Below, piece by piece: positions 34,465 through 46,280 of a DNA stretch of 64,000 nucleotides (positions within the stretch are counted from its first letter, which is position 1; each line of letters begins with the position of its first letter). The position numbers and the translations under genes are program-made. The stretch covers positions 87,282-151,281 of the forward strand of contig WTPW01000023.1 of assembly GCA_009809945.1 (NCBI GenBank). The letters run 5' to 3'. Under the pieces are notes generated by a model that was given only the letters and a program-made list of their open reading frames with translations, was not told the origin of the DNA and made no database searches. Source of the DNA: Gigaspora margarita (taxonomy: Eukaryota; Glomeromycota; Glomeromycetes; Diversisporales; Gigasporaceae).

Positions 34465-35080
34465 AATTGTACGAGGTGGAAGGATTATTGATAATACTAA
34501 AGATTTTTTTTAAAAATGCTGACATGGTTGTACATTATCGATAACATTTACTCCAGGCATTTGAAAATAAAGAATAAGAGACTTTTTGTAAAGTAGTCTC
34601 AAAGCTAAAAAATTCACATAGTCACTGAATTGGATGGTAGGTGAGAATTTTGTAACTCCCGATTCTATAACACGGTTCGAGTTTTTGTTTCTTCTGTTTA
34701 TAAATCATCTCAACTAATTTAAGTAAAATTATTTTATTATGCAAATTAACAAACTATTTAATATTAATTATTATTACTCAATCAGATGACTTTATTTAAA
34801 CAACTGAAAGCTTTATTTAACAAAGCTGAAAAACATATGGGAATAGGGGTTTGCTATCCTTTCTGGCTCTAATATACATTATCGCATTCTACTCTACAAC
34901 AACCTATATTTCTGACAAAACAGCAAGCAAAGACCATCATTCAATACCTGTAAGACCACAGTCAAGATGGCGATCCAAACCATTTACAGACTAAACCGAC
35001 TTCAAGTAGGGAGACTTCTCTATAGCGAAGAAGATAATTGGCATATATGTCAATGCTACTATAAGCAAGATAACCTTCTT
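34465..35080. other. Spacer inside the Helentron
   Basis: From about 34880 the sequence is clearly less AT-rich than its surroundings, continuing to about 35480, which suggests a segment of different origin. No frame is recognisable. Confidence 0.4.
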
Positions 35081-35310
35081 ATTGTGTCCTTGTACTGTCA
35101 CTTGCAGTTGTGAAAACTTATGCATACTAGTCCTTGTACTACTACTACAGCCGTGGAGGCCAACAAAAAATATCAGGTCCTTGCACTGCCAGTGCAGCCG
35201 TGGAGCCTGGCATCACAAATCATCAGGTCCTTGCACTGCTAATGCAGCTGTGGAGCCTGGCATAGCAAAACATCAGGTCCTTGCCCTGTTAACGCAGCCG
35301 TGAAGCCTGG
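35081..35310 (+). repeat. 50-bp minisatellite, about 5 copies
   Basis: The unit CAGGTCCTTGCACTGC then GCAGCCGTGGAGCCTGGCAT starts at about 35174, 35224 and 35274 (exact 50-bp period), with two more diverged copies upstream at about 35081 and 35127. Each unit has a small internal dyad (GCACTGCCAGTGC). The 73-codon frame across it is a repeat translation and is not called. Confidence 0.85.
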
Positions 35311-37085
35311 CATAACAACATTTTCACTTGCTTGACTTCGGGTGGGTAAGGGAGAGGATAGAGCCAGCCTCTACAAAGGCGAGCGATAGCAAAGAAAAAG
35401 GGTAACTTTTTTCTCAAAAGATAATCAGCCTTAAATATCCTGCTTACCATTGTCCCTTACTCCTGTACCGATCCAACAATAAACACAACAATGAGGACTT
35501 TGAAAATCATATGCTAATTACCAATTACCTACACACAAACAAGTTTCCACATGTAATAACAATAATCAAAGAATAACCATAAATGGATACATTTAAAACT
35601 TGTAATATGCCTGATTATAAAAACATTTGAATTCGCAATAATGATCGCCCTGTCACTTTGTTGACAGGCTTTTCATAAAACAATATTAGAAGCAATATCG
35701 ATAATAATGAAGATCATATAAATATGCGTATTCGAATTTTAATTAAGAAATAAATAAGATTTGTACATCTCTTATTTGATAATAAATAGTCTTCTTGTTT
35801 TATCAAAATAAAATTTACAAATTTTAATTCTGAAACCCCTTATTAACGTAATAAAATAATTTCTTACTATAAAAGTATGTATTCGTATATATAATATAAT
35901 AATTATTATTATATACTTACAGAAAGCCAGTCTAAGTTTAAAGTGTAATTGACTTATATCGACCTATTAAATATATATAATACTTGAATTGATCTATAAA
36001 ATCATTCATTGATATTGTATTTTTCCATTGTTACCTTTTAATGTCTTATTGGCCCCTTAAAAACTATTATCATTATACTCACATTACATAATCTTAAAAT
36101 TAATGCATTATCGACCCTCTTCCTGCATTGTTTCATAAACTAACTCTTAAATTATTCACATAGTTAATTAGACCAAATTAAGTGATATTCTAACTTTGTT
36201 CCAAGTAATTCGTGACTTGCGTAACTTGCTTAATCCCACAGTGAAAGATATTCGTAGTTCCCAGATTTATAATTATATTAGTTACCAATATGTTTTGTTA
36301 ATCGTGCATAGAAATAAAGAACTTAGCATATATATGCATTGTAATTATCGATTAAAATAAATAAATAATTAATAAAAAGAAAAAAAAAATGTTAAGAAAA
36401 TTGAAAAAATATAATGATAAATAGTGCAAATCAGAAAATAGATTTAGTATAGCCCTATAGTTGGTTTATCATTAATTATAAGTATGTTGCTTATTCAGCT
36501 CACTTTACTACTTGCGAGTTAAAGGTGTTATTTCTGATTTATCCATACCTGAACTTTCCTTCAAAACATATTAAAGAAATATCATTTACATCACTTTTAA
36601 TTTTGGCGACCATTGATCCAAATTCAACTCTGCACCTGAAGAACCTTACAAAACTGCAGTAAAAGAGAATAAAAAAATTTAAATTAAATTTCTATATTTA
36701 GTATAATAGCATACCTTTTCAATCTGTTTATTCATGCAAATATGTTAATGATATGCATAAAAAAATCTAATATACCGAACAAGTAGAAATAATATTATAT
36801 TGCATAATTTAAACTAAGAATAGTTAGATTTTATTATTGTGTTAAATGAGTGAGCATTAAAAGCCTGATATCAGTCGGTACATGACTTCTTCAACCACAT
36901 AGGCATTTAGTAAATATTGAGTTTGGTTACCAATTTTTAAGTGTAAAATGCTATATTGATATATAGAGAATATTTAACTTTTTATTATAAAATAGAGCAT
37001 TGATTTAATATCTTATTCTTAAAAATAGAGTTTTATATTACAAAAATTCATCACAGAAAAAGCTTATATTGGACCAAAAAGTACT
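35311..37085. other. Helentron interior without genes
   Basis: GC-richer to about 35480 (GGGTGGGTAAGGGAGAGG, GGCGAGCGATAGC), then AT-rich. No gene, RNA or repeat supported. The helicase gene promoter would lie towards its right end. Confidence 0.4.
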
Positions 37086-40000
37086 ATGTTAAATATAGAA
37101 ACTAGAGGTAATGCTATAAAAAGAAAAGATCGTGAACAAAAAGCTTTAAAACATAAAAATCCTGAAATGCAAAAATCATTAAATAAAAATCGAAATACTT
37201 ATCGAAAGAAAAAGAAAATCTTGGCTAAACTTGCAAGAGACCATCAAGCTGAAGGTTTGGGTATTCCTTTATGAGTTATGGAATTAGATAAAGAGTTTGA
37301 AAAAATTAATCAACAATATATTGAATGGCCCCAACCTGTTAGAAAAGAAATAGTTAGAAATACATTAGCTGAATTTTAAGATAAAGTTGATCTTAATGAA
37401 TTACGTGAATTGCCATGTGCAGTTTGCTCAAGGATTTTTAATTACAAAAGTTACAAAAAAGTTTCTGTACAAACAATTGATCTTTCTTTAATTGAAGCAC
37501 CACTGGAACTTACTGATCTATTATTTGAAATTAATTTTGATTATAATCATCCTTACATTAATAATAGTGGACTAAATATTCTTCTTGACCGTTCTGGATT
37601 TATATACCCATCTGAGCAACCTGTTAACTTTAATGATCCTTTTCAGTTAAGAATTTGTAATTCTTGCAATAAAAATTTAGAAAAACATGTAACTTCACCA
37701 CTATCATTAGCCAATAACATGTGGATTGGATCTACTCCTACGTGTCTTCAGGATCTAACAATACCAGAACAGCTTCTTATTTCACCTGGATACCCATGTA
37801 TAAATCTTATACAAATAACAAAAAAAAGACATACTCATCATAAACTTAAAGGACATGTTGTAACATTACCTCAAAATCCCAGCTCTTTGATTAATGTACT
37901 GCCATTACCAATATATAAGCTTTATGAATATATAAAAGTAGTATTTATTGGAAATAAAAATCCTTCTCAACATCATCTCAAAAAAGTGCTTCAAGTTCGA
38001 AAAAGTAAAGTAGCAATAGCTCTTCAGTGGCTTTTTGCCCATAACAAATTATTTAAAAATAAACTTAAATTTGATGAAGATAATTTAAACAATCTATCAG
38101 AAGGAGAAATTCCTGAAGCTTTAACTCTTACAACTACAGTTGTAAATATAGATTCTCAAATAACAGAACACTTTACAGGATATACTAATGATTATCAAAG
38201 TTATAACAGTGAAAGTGATGAAAGTGAAGATGAAAAATATCTTAATGCTAGCAAGTGAAATTTAAAAACTTTTATTGATAATAGCTCAATTAATAGTGCA
38301 AATGAACTTAGACCTTCAGGATAGTAAATACTGATGATGTACCAATTACTAAAAAAGAACTTACTTTACTTTCTTTTAAAAAGCTTGTTGATAATTTATC
38401 AACAAATTGTAATACATCAGAATTAAAAAATAGTACAACAGAATCATATATATTAAATGTACCTCATAGCAATAAACCTTTAAATGAATATGAAGATTCT
38501 ACTCTTTTTCCTGCAGGATTTCTAGTTTTTTTTCCATATGGAGTTGGTGGAAATAAAGGTCAATTATCACACATTTCACTAAAAAAATATGCTAATCACC
38601 TTATGCAACATCCCAATCCAAAATTTAGACAGCACAGATCATTTTTCTTTGTTATTTTTAATGTATTACAATATCGTGAAGTATTAGCAGAAACTTATAG
38701 CCTAACAAGAAACAATCATTTTAGTCAATCAGCAAATTTGATATTATCTTTAAAACCTGAAGATATTAATTATGCTGTTCATCAAATTCAAAATAACCAG
38801 GCTATTAGCAATCCTGCAATTCTTGAATTGCTTAGAAATGTTAATTCAGCTAGTTCAAAATTAATGGCTTCACATCAATCACGATCACGCATGCGTAATG
38901 AAATCCATGCTATAATTATGAAAGATAGTACACCATCATTATTTATAACAATTAATCCTGCTGATCTTCATAGCCCTATTGTTATAATGTATGCTGAAAG
39001 TGAAATAAATCCTCAAAATCTCACTCCTGAAAACTTTCCAAAATCCTCAGAAAGAGCTCGTCTAGCACATTTTGATTCTGCTGCTGTTGCAAAATACTTT
39101 AATGTTATTGTTCAAAATATTATAGATACTTTAATTGGATATAAATGAAAAGATAATGGAATATTTGGGTCAATAAAAAATTATTATAGAATAGTAGAAT
39201 ATCAAGATCGTGGCACACCTCACTGTCACATGCTTATTTGGCTTCATGGAGCTCATAATCCAATATTTTTACATCAAAAGCTTAAAAATGATAATGAATT
39301 TTGTCAACGTCTTTTGAATTATGTCAAAGATATTGTTAAAGAAGATATTAGTTACCTTTTAAAAAATGAGCTTATCAATGATGAAATTATTAGATCTGAA
39401 TATAATACTCCTAAAACAATACTTGAAAAGCGAATGCATCCATCATTTTTGCCTATGCCCAATCCTAATTCATCTAACTTTAAAGAAGAACTCCGTTTGG
39501 ACTTACTTGCAATTTGTAAACATACTCTTTTTCATCATTGTACTCATTCCTGCAAAAAATATAATTGTAGTTTACATAAACATTGTCGTTTTGACTTTCC
39601 AAGAGAACTTGTAGATCCTCCTGATATGATATTTCCAGAACAGGGCATAATTGCTAATCAACGTACAAGTGCCTTTATCAACAATCATAACCCTTATATA
39701 ACAACTGCATGCAGAGGAAATAATGATATTAAATTTATATCTACACGGAAACTTGCACTTGCTTATATTTATTACATTACTGATTACATTACTAAATCAG
39801 ATATTAGTACACATAGTTCCTTTTTAATCTGTGCTTCTACTCTAGAAACCTTTTTGAATCAATTACCGACTAAAGTTTCATATGATTTTGTAAATATATC
39901 ACGTAAACTTGTAACAAAATATCTTAATAAAACAGCTGGACAAATGGAACTTACNAGCCCACAAGTCTCTGCCTACTTATTAGGTATTTGTGATCATTAT

Positions 40001-42879
40001 ACCCCAAACAAATTTACAACAATTCATCTACAGACTTTTGAATATTACCTTATTAAAGAATGGAAAAATCTTCAACAATATCAAGATAATTCTATTAAAG
40101 AAGACTTTGAATCTGATGAAGAACTAGAACTTGAAGAACAAGAAAACCAAGATCTAGAACCTGAAACATTTATGATATCTTCATATAATGGTAAATTAAC
40201 TGCTATAAATCTTCGGATTGATTACCAGTATCGAGGCAAATTGTTAAATAATATTTGTCTCTATGATTATGCATTTATTATTAAAAAAATTTCAATAAAT
40301 ACCCATGAACTTTCAATGTTAGCAAATCAAAGCTCAAGAGAAAGCACATCACGTGTTGATCATTTTTTTTTTCATGGAAATGAACAAAATAATAATGGAA
40401 CTTATGATCATACTACTAATCATCCTCAATGTAAAACACATATTCAATCATATAGACAAAAAGGTTCTGAAAGAGTAGTTGTATTATGTGGTAAAGGATT
40501 GCCAAAAAAAGATGATGCAGAAAATGCTGAACGTTATAGTTTATGTATTCTTATGCTATTTAAACCATGGAAAACTGTTCAAGACCTTCGCAAAAATTAT
40601 GACACTTGGGTTGAAGCATGTCAAGTTTTTTTAAATAATTCTTCCTTATCTCAACGCTTAAAATCTATAATATATAATATAGAATTGTTACATAGATGTT
40701 CTGAAGAAACAGAACTCGATCGGGAACTACGCAAAAATGCATTGAAAGATCCAATACTTGCAAAAGACTTCGAATAGATCGATCTAACCAAGAAGATAAT
40801 ATTATTGATGAGCTTGATCTTTCTGATAATGATGAATTAAATAAAAATGATTATAATTCTCTTAGCAATAATAAATTTAAATTTGATCCAGAAAACATTA
40901 TTAAATATGGACTAAAAAATAATAAACAGGTTGATTTAGGTATGAACTTTTTGCAAATATGAGGAAGATTTTTACCAAACACCTTTTTACTACCAAATAA
41001 TAATAATATAAATTTTATTAGTACTATTGAAACAGAAACTATGCGTTCAAGCAGTTCACTTGATGATGATCTACTAAAGATTTGGCAAAACACAATTACT
41101 TTAAGAAAAACAATATCACAAAGTAATATTAACCCTTTACTTGAAGATGAAAATATACAAATAGACACTTATACAAATCCTCAATATAATAATTATAAAA
41201 ATGTTCCTTTAAATATTACTACTATAGAAAATACAAATCCTTTAGAACAATTTGCATCAGAATTAAATGATGAGCAAAAAAACGTATATTACTTGTATTG
41301 TGAACACTGCCAAAAAAATAAACAATTAGTTAATAACAAACCTTCACAAATGTTACTTTACCTTACTGGTGCAGGTGGATCTGGCAAATCAAAAGTTATT
41401 CAAGCAATATGTTCATATTTTGAATATACTTTACAAAGTAATACTCTTATAGTATTAGCACCTACTGGTATTGCAGCAGTAAATATATGTGGAAGTACTA
41501 TCCATTCTGCATGTAGGTTTGCATTTAGCGATAGTGATAATGCTTACTCTAAATTATCAGATGAAAGTTTATATCAACACCAAGAATACTGGTCTAAAAT
41601 AGAATATGCTATTATAGATGAAATTTCTATGGTTGGACAAAATCTTCTTAAACAATTTCATACTTTTACAAAAAAAATTAAAGCAAATGATAACTCTGCT
41701 CCATTTGCAGGAATAAATATTTTATTTGCTGGAGATTTTATGCAATTACCCCCTGTATTAGATAAAGCATTATACATGCCAAATAAAATTATATATCTTT
41801 ACCCAGAACCAAATGATACTAAAACTTCAAAAAATACAAAAAGAAAACGTAATATTAACCCATTATCCATTAATTCCCAAGCAGTTGCTGATGCAACTGG
41901 AAGAAGTCTTTGGTTAAATATTGAGCATGCTGTTCAATTAAAATCTCAAATGCATCAAATAGATAACCCTTTTTATGCAAATATACTTGAAAATATGCGT
42001 CATAGTAATCTCACAAAAAAACAAGTATTAGCTCTACAATCAAAAGTTCTGGGAGATAATATAATTAACACAAAAGAATGGAGAAATGCTACTTTTCTTG
42101 TAACACAAAATTATCTCCATATTCAACTTAATTTTGAAGCTGTTAAAGAACATGCATGTGATAATAACCAACCAATTATTTACTCCTGTGCACAAGATTC
42201 ATATAATCGAAAAAATCTTACTGGAAATAGTCGTTTAAAATTTTTATCAACATCTGATACCAAAGAAAATGCTCTAATTGGAATTTTACCCCTGTCAATA
42301 AATATAAAAATTGTTTTAACAGTTAATATATGTACTAATGATAGTTTAGCTAATGGGTCACTAGAAATTCTTTGACAAATTGTTTATGACAAAAATTCAA
42401 TTGACATATCATCTTCACATAAAAACATTATAGTACTAAAAAATCCTCCTAAGTATGTTATTGTTGAAATGATAGGCAAAAAACCTGGAACTTATAAAAA
42501 CTTTCCAACTAATCATATACCTATTTATCCTATCAAACATGCTTGTGTATACTCATTTTGGAAAAATGATGGTTCTAAAATTTGCAGAAAATTTTAGCGC
42601 TTTCAACTTTCACTAGCACCTGCATATGCATTTACAGATTTTAAATCACAAGGACGTACACTTCAAAAAACAATTGTTGACCTATCAGGAAAACATACAA
42701 ATAATAGTGTGTATGTAATGCTTTCTAGAACACAAAGGTTAGATAATTTACTAATTTTACGACCATTTGATGAATCAATTCTAAATATGCAACAATCTCC
42801 TGCACTTCAAGCAGAATTTGAACGTATTAAAAAATGTGCACAAAAAACAGAACTACTAAAAACTTGGCCAAATATTTAA
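37086..42879 (+). pseudogene. Helitron Rep/helicase, decayed
   Basis: The replication initiator and helicase that drive rolling-circle transposition; a nearly continuous protein of about 1,900 codons is visible. Order: a basic N-terminus (37086); CAVC and CNSC zinc-type cysteines and a DUF6570-like part with WIGSTPTCLQDLTIPE (37400-38000); the Helitron-like N domain with GFLVFFPYGVGG (38517); FITINPADLHSP (38940); the HUH-type motif GTPHCHMLIWLHG (39211-39251); and two spaced tyrosines in YIYYITDYITK (39762-39795). The Pif1-like helicase has Walker A GAGGSGKS (about 41369), IIDEISM (41610), GDFMQLPP (41730) and C-terminal FTDFKSQGRTLQ and YVMLSRTQ (42630-42730). In-frame TGA stops lie at about 37272, 38256, 39146, 40960 and 42373, TAA at 37376, and TAG at 42595. 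Frameshifts lie near 38323 and 40770. One N is at 39955. It cannot be translated as it stands. All key catalytic motifs are still readable, so decay is recent or the reads are imperfect. Confidence 0.9.
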
Positions 42880-44937
42880 TATCCTTATATTTTGTAATTC
42901 AACCAAATCTAAAATAGTAATTTTTTGTCTATCTAACATACACTAGATTAAATAATTACAACAAAATTATTATATTTACATGCTGTATTAATACTTTTTT
43001 AAATAACAATATTTTTTTATTGTTATAAAATTTATATTCATTTATTAATAAATCATCTCACCTACTAGCTATTACCTTACTATTAACAAAATTTTACATA
43101 AAATTTTAAAACATTTTTAAAATAAATATTTAAAAAATTGCACATACTATTAATTTTATTATAAACATAATAATTAATCAAAAACAGTTTAAACTATTTA
43201 CCATATAAATAATCAAAACTTTATATATGCGTTTTAATAATTTTATATAAAACAAATAACATCTATAACAAATATAAATACTATAATTTAATTACAACAA
43301 AATATATAATATTATAACCAAAACACCTAATAACTAACTCTATGTTGTTGTATTACATAAACTGGATAAAAAATCAACTTCAAGCATAATAAAAAAAATA
43401 TGTTGCAACTTCAAGAAAATCTTACATCAACTAAAAATTAATTTCAATACTACTTTATAAAAAAAAATCAATAAACCCATATATTTTTTTGCAAAACCTA
43501 TTATACAATTAATACAAAATAATTTATTCACTATACAAATAAATTACTTGCACTATTTTAAATAAAAATAATATACTATAAAATTAAAATTAAATTTAAA
43601 ATTAGCATTAAAATTAATATTAAAATAAAAATTAAACTAAAATTAAAATGTAATCCTAAAAAGAACATTCATTAATAAAAACACAACAAGACCACCCTAT
43701 CAAAATTTTGAGATAGCATAATGAAAATAAAAATATTAAAACTTATCCAAGATAAAAAAAAAATATACAATCAAATATTAATAATTTCATTTTTCATTAA
43801 ATAACAAAAATTTGTATTAATAAACATTATAAAGAGTATTTATCTCCAAAATTATAATGAAATTTACATAAAAAATATACAAAAACAAATAATTTACTAT
43901 AACTACAATTCTAAAAATATACCCTAATAAAATAAATAACAGTTATATTCATATATTCGTAAACAATAACTATTAAGTTAAATTAGAATCAAAACATATA
44001 ACAAAATTGTTATGCATTTATCTAAAATAAAAGTCAAGCATTAAAAGAATTACTAAAATTTATAAAAAAAATAAATACAATACTATCTATATAAATTCTT
44101 ATACATTAAACATAAAAGCTTTTTACCACAAAATATTACTTCACTTTAATATAAAAAATACACTAACCAACAATAAACATCTACCTTATCAGATTAGATT
44201 TACACCTAAAAAATTCTACATAAAACTGAAACATACCATATCTTATTTTAAATCTATTTCAACATTACATATCACTACAAAATAACAAATATATCCAATC
44301 AAATCCCTACTATCAATTGGCAATTTTAAAAAAAATCTTTAACATTCAAAATATAGTAATATAATAACTTAAACATAAAACAATATCATTTAAATTAACA
44401 TAACAAAAAAAATAAAAAGACATGAATAAAAAAAATATAAATAATAAAATAAAAAAACTAAATATAAACAAAATGATAATCAAAAAATAATACCACTTTA
44501 TAAAATATAAAAATTTTAAATACAAGAACTCTTTAAAAAAAAATAAAAGCAGAAAACTAAATAAAACAACTTACTTTTTTCTCAAAATTTATTACAAATA
44601 ATCTTTTCACATCAAATACATAATCATAATTTATATCAAAAGTTTTCTAAATTATCATACAACTTCAATTCTAAAATTCTTTTAATATGCTTTTCTCTAA
44701 ACAATCAATAATTCTTATAATTTATTTAAATATAGTAATTTCAAAATTACTAAAAAATATAAAAAATAAATACATTATCTTCTAAGTAATTACGAATCAA
44801 AACTATAGCTCTTTTGATAATTTAACAAATTTCTTTATCATAATAAATCAAACTTTTCTCTTTAACATACATCATAATATCATCTTCAATATAAAAATTC
44901 CATCTGTATATAATACCCCGTATAATAACACAGACTT
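42880..44937. other. Helentron 3' region, extremely A-rich, no gene
   Basis: Two kb of A-rich plus-strand sequence with no frame of any length, no hairpin until the terminus and no recognised repeat. Confidence 0.5.
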
Positions 44938-44940
44938 CCA

Positions 44941-44977
44941 CGCTCCTGGTTTCGCGCAACTGCGTTGCGCAGCTACT
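44941..44977 (+). terminator. Helentron 3' end: subterminal inverted repeat and hairpin
   Basis: CGCTCCTGG (44941-44949) is the complement of the 5' end. GCGCAAC-TGC-GTTGCGC forms a 7-bp GC-rich stem with a 3-nt loop (44954-44970), and CTAC follows. In Helitrons the 3' hairpin acts as the transposition terminator (family knowledge). It stands out in otherwise very AT-rich DNA. Confidence 0.85.
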
Positions 44978-44978
44978 T

Positions 44979-45653
44979 ATTAATAGATATTGAAATTCCT
45001 AAATCACCGATATAAGCATTATGTAAATCTTTCTGAAATATATTACCACTATGCAAATCACAGTGAATAATATTATTCGAATGAATTAATTGAAGGTCAT
45101 ATGCAAAATAAGACAATAATTCTAACTTTTTTTCCCATCTCATTTGTGCAACTTCTTAAAGATTCTTACGTAAAGATCCCTTTCTGCATATTTCATCACC
45201 AGAATATAATTACCCGTGTCTTCATTTTTTGATATTCCATGGTATTGCAAAAATGTGGAGTTTTTAATTCCAATACTTGAATACGCGATTAACTTTAAAA
45301 ATTATATTTATTAATAACTTATCATTTTATGACTAAATTTATAGAACTTTGAATTATCAGATATTTACCTCTTTTGTGAGTTCTTCGCAGCTATTTTTGT
45401 GTTCATGAAACAATTTAAGAGCAATCATCTGATTTACTATACCACCATCTTGGGCTGCGCGTTTCCACATACCAGCATACACAGTTGCAAACCCACCTTC
45501 TCCAATTTCCCCCCCAAATTCTAATTCATTAAATGGAATCCATGATATTAATAAATTATTTTCAGATAATACCTTTTTTAGAGAATTATCAAAATTTTTA
45601 GAATCATCCATTTTTTGAAAAATATTACTTTTCGCTTTTTCAACCATTCAATA
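44979..45653 (-). pseudogene. Protein kinase N-lobe and catalytic loop (5' part of split kinase)
   Basis: Reads from the end of the Sel1 array into WIPFNELEFGGEIGEGGFAT, a glycine loop GxGxxG, followed by the strand MIALKLF with the ATP-anchoring Lys. A possible intron of 76 bp (45293-45368) has GTAAATAT at its start and TTTTAAAG at its end. After it come YHGISKNEDTGNYILVMKYAE (hinge), IIHCDLHSGN (HxDxxxxN catalytic loop, with Cys in place of the usual Arg) and GDLGIS (DFG-equivalent with Asp kept). A frameshift near 45185 and a TAA at 45166-45168 break the frame. The protein is cut by the Helentron after SISINK. The HCDLHSGN variant is common in the expanded kinase families of Rhizophagus-type fungi (recalled knowledge). 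Confidence 0.85.
45293..45368 (-). other. Putative spliceosomal intron in the kinase domain
   Basis: The minus-strand donor GAG|GTAAATAT and acceptor TTTTAAAG|TTAATC bracket 76 AT-rich bases. Removing them joins ELTKE to LIAYSSIGIKN and keeps the kinase alignment, whereas reading through gives an immediate stop after KEVNI. No RNA evidence is available. Confidence 0.6.
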
Positions 45654-45729
45654 GCCTTTTCCCGATTAGGTGATGTTCCATAGCCATTTCGATAACATAT
45701 TCCAACATTATATTGTCCATTGTAATTAC
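45650..45729 (-). pseudogene. Last Sel1 repeat before the kinase
   Basis: Encodes YNGQYNVGICYRNGYGTSPN then REKAIEWL, the final Sel1-type repeat. It is separated from the other repeats by the hAT-type insertion 45730-46280. A one-base shift near 45648 leads into KAKSNIFQKMDDSK and the kinase, which supports a single Sel1-kinase protein rather than two genes. Confidence 0.75.
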
Positions 45730-46280
45730 TAGTGTTCCAAATCGGATCAAAAAATGCAATCGATTAATCGGATAAAAATTTTTTTAATAATCGATTAAAA
45801 ATCGATTGTACCAACTAATCGATTAATCGATTAGTTGGTACAATCNATTAATCGATTAATCGATTAATCGATTAACCGATTAATCGATTAATCGATTAAT
45901 CGATTAAATCGATTGATTGATTGCACCAACTAATCGATTAATCGACTAATCGATTACTATAGTGAATAAATACAAACTTTTTTGAGCGAAGAAATAGTTA
46001 AAAAAAAAGTTTATCATATATTTCGATTGATCGATTAATCGATTAATCGGGTTAATTGATTAATCGATTGATCGATTAATCGATTAATTGGGTTAATCGA
46101 TTAATCGATTGATCGATTATTCGATTAATCGGATTAATCGATTAATCGTATATTTGAAAAGCCAATCGATTAATCGTCGATTAATCGATTAATCCGATTA
46201 ATCGTCGATTAATCGATTAATCCGATTAATCGTCGATTAATCGATTAATCCGATTAATCGATTTTCGATTTGGAACACTA
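45730..46280. mobile_element. 551-bp hAT-type element filled with AATCGATT repeats, inside a Sel1 repeat
   Basis: The ends TAGTGTTCCAAATCG and the complement of CGATTTGGAACACTA are inverted. The TSD is GTAATTAC (45722-45729) and GTAATAAC (46281-46288), 7 of 8. Almost the whole interior is (TTAATCGA)n and variants such as TTAATCCGA and GATCGATTAATCG, itself palindromic. Removing the element restores a Sel1 repeat (AENGYYNGQYNVG), so the insertion site is certain. One N at 45846 shows the assembly struggled here. Confidence 0.9.

Larger units (their letters stand above)
31799..44977 (+). mobile_element. Helitron2/Helentron, about 13.2 kb, splitting the kinase gene
   Basis: The left terminus carries CCAGGAGCG (31800-31808). 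Its exact complement CGCTCCTGG is subterminal at the right (44941-44949), followed by the hairpin GCGCAAC-TGC-GTTGCGC (44954-44970) and the end at about 44977. Asymmetric inverted repeats with a 3' hairpin and no target duplication define Helentrons (family knowledge). The host kinase frame stops at the right border and resumes at the left, which confirms the span to within a few bases. Cargo: an uncharacterised gene (32787-33766), a TLDc-like fragment (34111-34464), a GC-richer minisatellite (35081-35310) and the Rep/helicase (37086-42879). The exact insertion dinucleotide is ambiguous because T/A-rich bases are shared. Confidence 0.85.

Noticed and set aside
35082-35303. 73-codon frame rich in Cys and Leu
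   Set aside because: Translation of a 50-bp minisatellite; the period is not a multiple of three, so the repeats fall in different frames.
37086-42879. Use of a genetic code with UGA read as tryptophan
   Set aside because: TGG is used at most Trp positions, TAA and TAG stops and two frameshifts also break the gene, and neighbouring host sequence shows ordinary decay; recoding is kept only as an alternative.
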